From assembly GCA_027579435.1 (NCBI GenBank), contig JANBPK010001644.1, forward strand, positions 1-19,280: DNA of 19,280 bases. Reading direction: 5' to 3'. Under the pieces are notes generated by a model that was not told the DNA's origin, did not search any database, and saw only the letters and a list, made by a program, of their open reading frames with translations. Both the position numbers and the translations under genes were made by a program. Below, piece by piece: positions 1-8,908 of the stretch; the first letter of the stretch is position 1; each line of letters begins with the position of its first letter. The DNA is from Candolleomyces eurysporus (lineage: Eukaryota; Basidiomycota; Agaricomycetes; Agaricales; Psathyrellaceae).

Positions 1-405
1 GGTCATCTGGACCTTCCTCGCATGCTCAGCAGTCTGGGAGTCTTGCTCATGAATCGCTTTGAGTGCACTGCAGCCCTCTCTGACATTGCTGAATCAATTT
101 CAGTCCACCAACGAGCAGTCAAGCTGACTCCTGCTGGTCATCCGGAGCTCCCTGGCAGGCTGAATAACCTGGGAGGCTCGTTTTTGAAGCGCTTCGAGCG
201 CAGTGGAGCCCTCTTCGACATTTCTAAATCGATTTCAGCTCAACAACGAGCAGTTGAGCTGACTCCTGCTGGTCATCCAAATCTCCCTGGCAGGCTCAAC
301 AACCTGGGAAACTCATTCCGTCATCGTTCAGTCCTGACACAGAGTGCTAACGACTTGAGCTCAAGCATTGGCCTTTACATGTCTGCAGCAACCTGTGGTT
401 ATGGG
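1..405 (+). repeat. Tandem 135-bp units encoding the TPR array
   Basis: The string GGTCATC starts units at 1, 136 and 271, exactly 135 bp (45 codons) apart, so the repeats keep frame. Units 1 and 2 are complete. Unit 3 matches well up to about 320 and then diverges into the linker. The ends of units 1 and 2 both read GAGCTGACTCCTGCT or a one-base variant. More units probably lie to the left. DNA-level similarity between units suggests fairly recent tandem duplication or gene conversion. Confidence 0.85.
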
Positions 406-2192
406 CCCCCATCATGCAGGCTGCAAACAGCTAGATCTTGGGCTTCCCTTTCCTACAACAGTCATCCTGATTCTCCCCAGACTCTCACCGCCTTTGATAC
501 GGCTATAAGCCTCATGTCCCTGGTCGCAAGTCTCGATCACACTATGCAGCATCGTCACATAGTACTCCAGAATATCGCTGGCTTACCTCGCGAGGCTGCC
601 GCCGCCGGGTGTTCACTCGAGAGAGCTGACAAAGCCTTGGAATGGCTCGAACAAGGCCGCTGCCTCGTTTGGACCCAACTGAACAACCTGCGGACCCCGC
701 TTGTTGATCTTTACACACACGATGAAAGCCTTGCACAACGTGTTTTCGACGTTTCAAGGCGACTGGAAGATTCTGGTTCGCGTCAGGGCTCCCATATTGA
801 CATGCCCATATCAGAAAAGATCTCAGTAGAGGATGAAGCGCGAGTGCATTTGGAGCTTGCAAATGAGTGGGAAGAACTTCTCAGCACCGTGAGGAGTACC
901 GTTCCAGGCCTTGAGAACTTCCTCCAGCCATCCCCATGCTCCACCCTATTTCAACATCTCCCAGACTCCGGACCAATCGTCGTCATCAATGTTTGTAAAT
1001 ACCGCTGTGATGCCATTGCACTCATAGCTGGACTCGATGGACCTTTCCATATCCCACTACACAGTTTCTCGCAGAGGAAGGCTTCCACATACTCCAATGA
1101 TCTGATGGCTCATTTACAACTCAAAGAGTTGCGTATGCGTGGGGTTCAGGCAGGCACAGATGAAGAAGAGGATACAGACAATGAGCGAACTGAAAGAGCT
1201 TTACGGCCAAGCGTAAGCAAGAAACTGCGTAACGAAATCGTTCGTAACATCCTTGGGGGTCTATGGGGAGAGGTAGTGAAGCCGATCTTGGACGCCCTAG
1301 GATTCTTGGTAAGTGAATCTTATCTGACCGTCGTTCCCATTCTGATCCCTGTGACAGAGGTTACAATCGTCATCCGAAACGACACTGCCAAGGATCTGGT
1401 GGTGNCCCCACGGGTCCTATGTCCTTTCTCCCTCTTCACGCAGCCGGAATATACGGAGGCGAGGACTCTGACACTATCCTCAATTATGCTGTCTCATCAT
1501 ACACGCCATCCATTGCTCTCCTCGCCGATCGAGTCAAGAATGATCGCCCGATCGACAAGAATGTCTCTGGACTATTCCTCACCAGCCAGCCGAATGCACC
1601 TGGCCTTTCCTCGATTCCTGGAACCACAAAGGAGGTCGGGTCTATTCACAAACAGGCCGTCGACCATGGAGTGCGAGTACTAAACCTCGAAGGGAGCGAT
1701 GTTACAGTCGATACGGCCCTTCAGCATATGGAAGAGTTTAGCTGCATCCACCTGGCTTGCCATGCATCGCAAGATCAAAACGAGCCACTTCAAAGTCGAT
1801 TCCGATTCCACAGCGGCTCCCTCGATCTCTCAACAATTATTCGGAAGAATCTCAAGAACGCCGATCTCGCTTTCCTATCGGCATGTGAAACCAGCACCGG
1901 CGAGGAGAAGCTCTCCGAGGAAGTCGTTCATCTGGCCGCTGGGATGCTTGCGGCCGGATATCGTAGAGTAGTAGCCACGATGTGGGCTATTGCTGATAAG
2001 CATGCGCCAGAGGTTTCGACTGACTTCTACGATCACCTCTTGGCCCGGCGAGTCGAAGGTGATGGCAGCGGATTCGACGGATTGGACTCTGCCTATGCCC
2101 TGCACCACGCCATAGAACAACTGAGGAAGAGACTTGATGATTCCGAACAGTCTTTACTTACTTGGATCCCTTATGTTCATTTCGGTTTCTGA
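1..2192 (+). CDS. TPR-CHAT protein (caspase-like CHAT domain), 5' partial
   Basis: The frame is open from base 1, so the start lies outside the window. Exons are 1-1308 and 1358-2192, joined in phase 0; ignoring the N at 1405 gives 713 residues to the TGA at 2190. The first ~115 residues are tetratricopeptide-type repeats with a 45-residue period (GHPELPGRLNNLG). A helical linker follows (EWLEQGRCLVWTQLNNLR), then the CHAT start (GPIVVINV), an acidic loop (DEEEDTDNE) and the core. The core shows RIWWCPTGPMSFLPLHAAG, the histidine motif IHLACHASQ (His codon 1761-1763) and the cysteine motif AFLSACETSTGEEK (Cys codon 1884-1886), ending LLTWIPYVHFGF. CHAT is a caspase-clan peptidase fold with a His/Cys dyad, and TPRs normally bind partners. 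A role as a protease activated through its TPRs is inferred from the family. The substrate is unknown, and any N-terminal domain (for example NTPase) would lie outside the window. Confidence 0.9.
1309..1357 (+). other. 49-bp spliceosomal intron in the TPR-CHAT gene
   Basis: Donor GTAAGT at 1309, branch-like CTGAC at 1324-1328 and acceptor ACAG ending at 1357. Removing it joins DALGFL to RLQSSSETTLPRIWW in phase 0 and restores the CHAT reading frame. Confidence 0.85.
1405..1405. other. Ambiguous base (N) that breaks the CHAT frame
   Basis: The sequence is GGTGNCCCCACG. Dropping the N gives TGG TGC CCC ACG GGT, encoding W-C-P-T-G, the continuation expected for the CHAT motif and in frame on both sides. 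Counted as a real base, it shifts the frame and splits the gene into two false ORFs. Confidence 0.85.
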
Positions 2193-2780
2193 TTCATCCA
2201 TCGTTCACAGCGTTGTTTATGCTCCTTTCCATTTCCTTTTCGTAACCATGTTTACAAAATTGCTCTCCGTTCCCGTGTTTTTACTCATACACGTGGCTAT
2301 TTACATCTTGTCTGTGTCCACGTTTCCTCTCTTTATCCGTTCAGGAATTGTACCTATTACCCTTTTACAATTTGGCTATCGTAGCATAACATTCGGCGGG
2401 AGAAGGAATAGCTTTGAACTGTCCGCGACATCAACTCAACGAGCGTCCATTGAGATGTACTAGTCACATAGAAATCGATTGAACAATCATACTCGTGAAT
2501 GCCTTCATTATGCCTCGCAAAATCAACCTCCACATCACCTATCGGGGGCACAACCTCAAATTCGCATCAGCAACTCCCCATTCTCCTTTCCATCCGTCCG
2601 CCCGACTAACGCCTCACCGTCATCTCCAAGTTCATCTCTGGGCTATTGCCCCACCAAGTGGGTCCCTGACAGTAGGCGAAACAGGTGAATTCCTGCCGTG
2701 CTAACCTACCCAATCCCTACTCGTAAGAGTCCTACTATCTCCAAACGCGACAATCATCCCCATTGCTCTGGTTTGCCTGA
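2193..2780. other. 3' flank of the TPR-CHAT gene, no gene seen
   Basis: The start of this stretch is T-rich (2200-2360), as expected for a 3' untranslated region. Only short overlapping ORFs occur, without motifs or splice-consistent structure. I see no clear AATAAA signal close to the stop. Confidence 0.5.
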
Positions 2781-3150
2781 GTTATGAGCTAAAGGGTTGT
2801 GCGGTGTCCTGGCACCGACGTCCCCTCCAGTTCTTCCAGTTCAGACTTGGAATCGAAGTGGGGGTCATCAGAAACGATGAGATCGACGAAGAGGCCCTCG
2901 AGGTAGACGAGTGAGTCGAAGCTCGTGAGGCTGGAGCTGGCAGATGCACGATTGAGAGCTGATGTGGTCGAAGCGCGCGGTAGGGTCGTCGTAGGAGATG
3001 TGGATGAAGCGAACGCGAGATTTGATGGAACATATTTTGAGTTAGATCCGATCGAGCTTCTTTGCATGATAACTTACAGCCAAGAATCTTATCCAATTGT
3101 TGGCCACTCATTGATGTATTTGGGGTGCGAGGTGATATCGAAGACACTCC
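2780..3150 (-). pseudogene. Relic of an unidentified protein-coding gene
   Basis: Read on the minus strand, coding-like peptides appear in succession but in different frames: SVFDITSHPKYINEWPTIG (about 3092-3147, followed at once by TAA), RVRFIHISYDDPTARFDHIS (about 2957-3020) and FDSLVYLEGLFVDLIVSDD (about 2867-2925). A donor-like GTAAGT sits between the first two, near 3078. The frame changes and the stop are hard to reconcile with introns alone, so a decayed gene is the best reading. I do not recognise the family. Confidence 0.35.
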
Positions 3151-3801
3151 CGCTACGACTACGTGCTACGGTCGTCACTCGACGAGGATGGTAAACTGGA
3201 CGATGAACATGCGAACGACACCTTGATTGTTGGAATTTAGAGAGATACGTCTGGATTGAAGAGGCAGCAAGAAATGGAGGTCAACGAGGAATCAAGATTC
3301 AGCAAATTGTTATACACAATCAATTCCGTCGTTCGTGGGGTGCTTGATAGTCGATCGGTATCAAGGAATCAAGTCTATAGGCTTGAGCGCATTGGCTAAA
3401 GGAAAACAGCATGGAATTCAGCAACACTGGAGGATGGAAGAAGAAAGGAACGTACGCGTTGTAATTACACCTTCCCAACCGGATTCCTCTAACGCACTTC
3501 CGTCAATCCTAATCAGGTGCCATAAGGCACCACCAAAGTGCTCCACACCCAGCTTTGTCAGTGCTGCTATCGAGCAAGACGGCCTCTTGCGTCATGAAAT
3601 CGGTATTTGACATCCTCGTGAGCAAGAAGATCGGTGTCTTGACCACCCAGCTGGCCGCTGCCGTGCCTGAACTCGACGTCCCAGGGGATACAAGCGAGGC
3701 AAAAAATGATACCGATGGTTTCTCCCATCCTCTCGTCTTGCGTCTGCCCTTTTTCATGCGGCATTCGTTGGTGGGGGCCACAAGACTGGTACGGAGTGGT
3801 G

Positions 3802-3975
3802 GGAGGACAAGCGTGCGGCAAAGGCAATGAGTTGGGCGATGGGAATGACAATTGGCTGGGAGGGCGTGAAGAGGGAATGAATCATGCCAAAGGTATTGAG
3901 CTACGCAGCGTAATAAATAACAAGAATGAGTGGCAAAAGGGAGATAACGCACCGTAAGCATCCCATCTAACGCCA
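3802..3975 (+). repeat. Diverged direct repeat, copy 1
   Basis: This stretch aligns with 5178-5345 in the same orientation. Shared blocks include ATGAGTTGG, GAGCTACG, AATAACAAGA, GTGGCAAAAG, GAGATAACGCAC and ATCTAACGCC, in the same order and at near-equal spacing. The two copies are about 1.37 kb apart. The minus-strand translations also resemble each other (VRYL and HSCY blocks). It is probably an old dispersed element; the element type is unknown. Confidence 0.7.
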
Positions 3976-5177
3976 AAGAGAGGCTAGATTCCAATTAACA
4001 GCACAGATCCTCGGCGTAGCTGTCGTTGGACTGCTTTGTGCGCCGTCGTGGCCTGTATTGCCTCTAGCCAACCAACCAAACAAACAAACAAACAAGCACA
4101 CAAATAAACATACGTTCTCATACTTATTTCGTGTTCGAGGATTCCGTCAACAACGCCGATTCAAACATGCAAACAAGGCGTACTCGCATGGAGGTGGCGT
4201 GGCCCTACCCAATTACGGTACCAGTACCTGTATTTCGAATTAAACGAAAGGCGAGTTCGGAGATTCACTCGTTTCTGCAACGAATACACGCGCCTGTTGT
4301 AAGGCTGGTGCCTCACCTCGATCTGATGGATCGTATACAGCCGAGTTGCATCGATTTGAACATGAAAATTCGGGTTGGTTAGTTCAGACAATGGATAAAG
4401 ACCTTCTCGCCTCTTTTTACTGATTCATTCAGAATTCAACGGTAGCAATGAGACGGAGGACTCGTAGAACGATCATAATGTGCTTCAGCCAAGGATGCAA
4501 GATGCTAATGGCGGTGACATACAAAGACGCTTGGGTACTCAGCCTCTCTGGACTAGCAACTTAATTACTCTGACCGAACATGGAAAATGGGTATCGAATC
4601 TGGGAAGCATATCTGTACCTTAGCTGACGTTGGACGATACAGACTGAGTTCTCCATGTTCCCGTTGGCACCTCCATGTGCCACTCGCCTTCACTCATATT
4701 CAGTCGCGCTCCGGAGTGGGCGTCGCTACGTGATCCTGCAGTCCCTCTGGAAAGGCGTTTGCTGACGGTCTAATCAACCCAGGGACGCCCCAAGCCTGTT
4801 GAAGTAGCAGCTTCCGTTCGAAACATTCGCTTCTCCATTTCCAATAAATTCATTTTCACGACGAATCGAGACTGAGAGCTGAGAGTTTGAGTCAAAATAT
4901 CATATTGAATCTTCTGCTATTGCAAAGAGGAAACTCAATACACGTGTCGACTCTCGTTCGCTCAAATCTATCCATCCGAAGACACTCCAACGATTTTGTA
5001 CAGATGTGGCAACCTTACTGAACATCACTGACTGGTCTGGTCCACTATCAATGGGATCGAAAGGCAGTGGAAGGGGGACAGAGACTCGATTGAAGTTACT
5101 CACTAATCAAACCGTTCAGATACGAGACCTTCGAACATACAAAAACAGATGCACGCAGATGGGCTGGGTGCACGGAG
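3976..5177. other. Between the direct repeats, no gene seen
   Basis: There are only short ORFs without motifs on both strands. The stretch contains one microsatellite. I see no reverse transcriptase, transposase or other element-coding remnant between the two repeat copies. Confidence 0.5.
4068..4110 (+). repeat. Microsatellite, (ACCA)/(AACA)n
   Basis: Two ACCA-like units are followed by about five AACA units, then imperfect ACAC and AATA units. This is a simple sequence repeat outside any supported gene. Confidence 0.85.
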
Positions 5178-5345
5178 AGGTGACCGGACGAGCGCGTAGC
5201 CGAGCCGATGAGTTGGATGCTGGAGTGACGATTTGCCGAGAGGGTGAGAGGAGGGAGAGAATCGCGTCGAGCTACGAAGGGTAATGAATAACAAGAGTGG
5301 TGGCAAAAGAGATAACGCACTCTGAAAATCCTATCTAACGCCTAG
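5178..5345 (+). repeat. Diverged direct repeat, copy 2
   Basis: This is the counterpart of 3802-3975. It shares ATGAGTTGG, GAGCTACG, AATAACAAGAG, GTGGCAAAAG, GAGATAACGCAC and ATCTAACGCC in order. Small indels and many substitutions separate the copies, so the duplication is old. Confidence 0.7.
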
Positions 5346-5914
5346 TTCGTTTCATGGTGGAGAGCAAAGCGTCTCTGACCTCCAACCTACTCTCAGCTGC
5401 GCTCCCTATGTATGCATTCAACTATTGTTATCTCTGAGTTCGAAATATCCAGTGCGAGATATACTATCCGCGGACTTATATACCCACCTTCCTCGAACGT
5501 AGCCGTGAGCTCGAACTATGCTCAGAGCGTCTACAGTTCTCTACCACTGGACGATGCGTGCATCATGGCGGAGGCAAATTGGGTCAATAGGGTCGTCAAA
5601 ATGGAGAAACTTGGGGTTGTTGAGAAGAGCGCGAAGGCTCGTTTGGTCTCGTGTGAGTTGTTTCCGCACTCGCCCTGTGTTATTCTGCCTGTCTCTCTGC
5701 GTATTCTTTCTCTTTTCTCATATCCGGATTACACGTCGAAGAACACCCAACTTTTCTCTTTTCCCCTTTCCCAAACTGCCATGGATCTTTAGGCTCGCAG
5801 ACATTCAAAAGACCTCTGAACATGATTACCGTCATCCCTGCCTAGGTCCTTCAAGCTTGTGCTGAAATTCAAATGCCAGCCTACGCGGAGAGATGTCGAA
5901 CGTGCGTAGTTACC

Positions 5915-6275
5915 CGCCTCGTTGACCCTCAGTCTGTTCGTTCGCTCGAGTTTCTCCGCTCCTCGTCTAGCTCCCTGACTTTATAGAAATAAGCCTCTTC
6001 GCGTAAAAAATGTGACACTCACATTTCCTGCCTACCGTTGGCTGCTCTAATTCCCAATGCCAGATGGTCGCAATTGATGACTGAACTATTCGATCTGTGA
6101 GTAGCTTCAATTCGACTCTCGTTCAGTCTGTTGACGAACTTTGTCGGTACGCAGGTCACGTTCGGCGAATGTTGCTCCACGTATCCGTCTAGTTGTTTGG
6201 AGGTGCCTGGGCCATCGTCGGACATGGAAGTCGTCAGCTTGTGGTTTGGATGGTGGATCCGCAAGTCGCCTCACA
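5915..6275 (+). repeat. Dispersed repeat family 2, copy a
   Basis: It aligns in order with 14150-14500. Shared blocks: CTCCTCGTCT; TTCGAT followed by GTGAGTAGCT.CAAT (6087-6112 against 14317-14337); CTCGTTC; a TAGTTGTTTGGA / AAGTTGTTGGAA block; and GTTTGGAT...GGATCCG / GTTTAGGAT...TGATCCG. A related 5' part occurs at 7029-7120. The homology is strongly diverged and no coding content is apparent. Confidence 0.6.
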
Positions 6276-6307
6276 AACGTTCATTCGAAAATTTAAGTGT
6301 ATGTGCT

Positions 6308-6385
6308 TGATGACGGTAGGACCGGACATGCCCAACACGTGGAATATGTTTTCCTATGGGAAGGCAAATCTTTGATCGCCCTTCC
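6308..6385 (+). repeat. Dispersed repeat family 3, copy a
   Basis: It starts with GATGACGGTAGGACC, also present at 16332-16346, and continues with matching ATGTTTT, ATGxGAAGGC and TCTxTGA blocks at the same spacing. It lies directly downstream of family 2 copy a, so both may be parts of one longer element. Confidence 0.55.
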
Positions 6386-7028
6386 TCGAATCGAACCGTA
6401 TTGATGCTTTGTAGATCTCGACAAACTCCTAGGGTGTCCCAACACAAGGAGAACTGCACCCGCCACTCTGAGTCTGGAAGAACATTGCGACGTGGTAACG
6501 ACGGCCATCCCATACGCCCTGCTGCTACTCCAATAATTGACATCCCTCCTGGGAGCGTGTGTTGGCGATGGACCGGGGACGCAGAGTTTATCGCCTAGTA
6601 CGAGGAACGTGTTTCGACCTCTCTTGTTCAACGTACCACTATCGTCGGACGGATATTGGCTTGAGCTATGGGCAAGATACAGGAGTGGAGTGGTGTTAAC
6701 GCTGGTGACATATCCACGCATGTATTTAGCTCTCGCTTCTCACCACTAGTACGCCAGCAAAGTCATCTTGAGACTGGCATTCTTGGTCTCGGTCTCGGTT
6801 CGTCGTGGAAATTCCGCTAAATGACGTGGAGAATCGAACGTCGGAGCCGACAACAAGTATTCTGTTCAAGATCTTTGAGTCGTTCTTTGTGCTGAATTCG
6901 ATAGTGTTGCAGGCATACACCTTCGACGAGGGCTCTGGCATAGCGGTAGTTTGTAATTATTCCTGATTCTCTCTGTATTTCCTACCTGATTCCGTGTTAT
7001 TGCACATGGAAACATAGCTGTCATCTTT
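6386..7028. other. No gene seen
   Basis: There are overlapping short ORFs on both strands but none with a recognisable domain, signal peptide or splice-consistent extension. Confidence 0.45.
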
Positions 7029-7120
7029 ATGCACCTTGTTGACCCCCTGTTTCGCTCAACTTTGTTGATTCCTCGTCTGCTTTCTTGCCTTCCGAACCTT
7101 ACGTTTTCTGCTTACTGTTG
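7029..7120 (+). repeat. Dispersed repeat family 2, partial copy b
   Basis: It shares CACCTTGTTGA, a TTTCG..AACT block, CCTCGTCT and TTACGTTTTC with 14152-14255, and GTTGACCC with CTCGTCT with 5921-5970. It covers only the first part of the repeat. Confidence 0.5.
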
Positions 7121-7819
7121 GCAGCGCTCGGCACCTGGGCTGTGGCCAAGAGACGCCGTTTGTCCTAGTATGAGGTGCTTCGTGAGTCGTTTTGTCTGTC
7201 CTCTGTCCTTCCCGTCCCCTCTATGTTCGAATCTCATGGGCCTGATAAAAATAGGATTGGATACAGCCAACAGGGAAGCTACATCTCGGACAGGGAGGCA
7301 ACTCTTTCAAGCGTGCAATGGACGTATGCACAATTTAAAGCACTACCCAGATCCCTGACGATGGTGCCTTCCTCACCTAGCGGAGCATATAAAGGGTGGA
7401 CGCGTGTAGGCAGATTGAAGATATGTTTGTATTTTCACTTGTATTGGCTTGTCCAAATATCTGATCACTCCGTCGAATCGAATTACATGAATGCCATTTG
7501 TGTGGATATCGAGGAAGCCCAGGGTGCACCCCAATTTAAGTAGAGCCCATACTCACCACTCACATTCCGGAAGCCGGTTGTGATAGTGTCGATGATAGTT
7601 ACCGACGTGCCTCTCCTCACTGCTGCTGCAGGCATTATCATCTGCGACTGGGCCTGTTGCGGAGCGGTATTAGCTTGGTGTCGCAAAAGTTAAATAGGAT
7701 TATACTACAATTATAAGAACTTAGAGTTCTTTGGATACAACAGGTAGAATAGCAAGAACCTAAATGCCCACCAGCTGGTGGCAACACTTCGTCATCCCAA
7801 AATCAACTTGGCACGGGTA
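7121..7819. other. No gene seen
   Basis: A TATA-like ATATAAAG lies at 7388-7395, and an ATG at 7422 begins a short hydrophobic peptide (MFVFSLVLACPNI) that stops after 13 codons. I found no convincing continuation by splicing. A 14-bp palindrome, CCACCAGCTGGTGG, lies at 7768-7781. Confidence 0.4.
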
Positions 7820-8097
7820 TCAAGCTGAAAGATAATCTATTACAAAAACTTCAGGATTCTTACTACTAGTCCACTCCGTGTACACTGATCGTCCCGAGGC
7901 GGGACACAAAGTACAGGTATTCATACCATTGCCCACGTGAAGTACTGTCAGGGCAGCATTTGGACCTGTAGTATAACCATCTGTTGCACAACTGCTCTGG
8001 GGATTCAAGCTGTGTGGGGGTATCCCCAACACATTTTGCCATCCTGAAAACACACTTCCACGAGAGTTCTTGAAGGATATCCAAGGTCCAAAGGGGC
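7820..8097 (-). CDS. Probable 3'-terminal exon of an unidentified gene
   Basis: On the minus strand an acceptor-like TTATCAG ends at 8098, and the frame is then open to TGA at 7820-7822 (about 92 residues). The peptide reads PFGPWISFKNSRGSVFSGWQ, then CATDGYTTGPNAALTVLHV, then CTLCPASGRSVYTEWTSS, ending FVIDYLSA. Its Gly/Ser/Thr/aromatic composition and paired cysteines (CATDG, CTLC) suggest a beta-rich extracellular protein, but I recognise no family. The frame is also open further upstream, to about 8154. I could not chain it confidently to the next coding-like stretch at 8642-8863, so the gene model is incomplete and may be a relic. Confidence 0.45.
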
Positions 8098-8359
8098 CTG
8101 ATAATCGAAAATTTTGAGGTTGTGGAGGTGCGATGGCAAGGAATATGTCGTTTTAAGAGAAAATGCAACATCCAGTGAGTTGGGGTTTTCAGGATCGCCC
8201 CGTTTGACGTCCATAGAGTAGCGCGATGGCTTCTTGTATGTCTAGTGCGATTGGAAATGACATGTATGGTTGGCAGGAGGGTAGAAGATGCAGAAATTCT
8301 GAATTTTTGTCAGGAGAACGTCGGAATGGGTATGGGAAAGTCATCGCTTCAGGAATCGA

Positions 8360-8370
8360 TTTTTTTTTTT
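8360..8370 (+). repeat. 11-bp poly-T run
   Basis: Eleven consecutive T on the plus strand. It lies between coding-like minus-strand segments and would hamper any reading frame across it, either by slippage or by sequencing error. Confidence 0.9.
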
Positions 8371-8641
8371 CCTTGTCAGAGGACTCAGACTAGCAGGCGG
8401 AACCTCAATGTGGAAAGAGGGAACGGGCCACCGGCAAAGTTCATTAGGGGTAAATCTCGCACTGAACTCGCCTGTGAAAACTTCCTAGATCAGGTTCGAT
8501 CAGAACCTGCTGCAAGCGGGGAGTGAGCCACAGAGTCGGAGATGCTTACTTAGTTAAGATCCCCAACATGTTGGAATATAGGCACCGGAATGTATCACCT
8601 GTGTTCAAAATTCCACACAATGCTGCCTGAGGCCTCTGAGC

Positions 8642-8863
8642 CTACATATAAGACATTCTGTGGACCTGCATATCCCACCATGACAATTCCTCAATGGTAG
8701 CTGTGATGGATCCGAGAGCCTCAATTTCTGTGTTCGGTTCCGTTGGTAATACAGTGTAGCTCTTTAAAAAGTCACACTCACAAGCGTCAGTTGATTCAGT
8801 CATCACCTGGGCTTCGAGGAGCTTGCAAATGACTATGTTCGATACCACATCGGGCAACGGCAA
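8642..8863 (-). CDS. Coding-like segment, unassigned
   Basis: The minus-strand frame reads VVSNIVICKLLEAQVMTES, then ACECDFLKSYTVLPTEPNTE, then IEALGSITATIEELSWWD, and stops at TAG. It has no ATG of its own; the first codon is TTG after an acceptor-like TTTAG. A possible 54-nt GTGAGT...ACACAG intron lies inside (about 8729-8782) but gives no better protein. It could be an internal exon of the gene ending at 7820, a separate gene, or debris. No family is recognised. Confidence 0.3.
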   Translation of the reverse strand: MPLPDVVSNIVICKLLEAQVMTESTDACECDFLKSYTVLPTEPNTEIEALGSITATIEELSWWDMQVHRMSYM

Positions 8864-8908
8864 CTAAATATTCGAAAGACACACTACACAGAGGATACAT
8901 TGATATTC

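Noticed and set aside
3509..3994. 161-codon minus-strand ORF
   Set aside because: It overlaps the diverged repeat, has low-complexity Ser/Pro/His-rich content, and competes with equally long frames on the plus strand; no domain is seen.
4068..4110. Microsatellite as a CRISPR-like or telomeric array
   Set aside because: The unit is 4 bp with no spacers, and it is not the TTAGGG-type repeat of fungal telomeres.
7221..7240. GTTCGAATCTC and similar TTCGA strings as tRNA signals
   Set aside because: No cloverleaf partner arms at the right spacing on either strand; no tRNA or rRNA gene was found in the window.
8491..8509. 7-bp stem hairpin CAGGTTC/GAACCTG, checked as a tRNA T-arm
   Set aside because: No acceptor stem, D-arm or anticodon arm can be drawn around it, so it is only a small palindrome.
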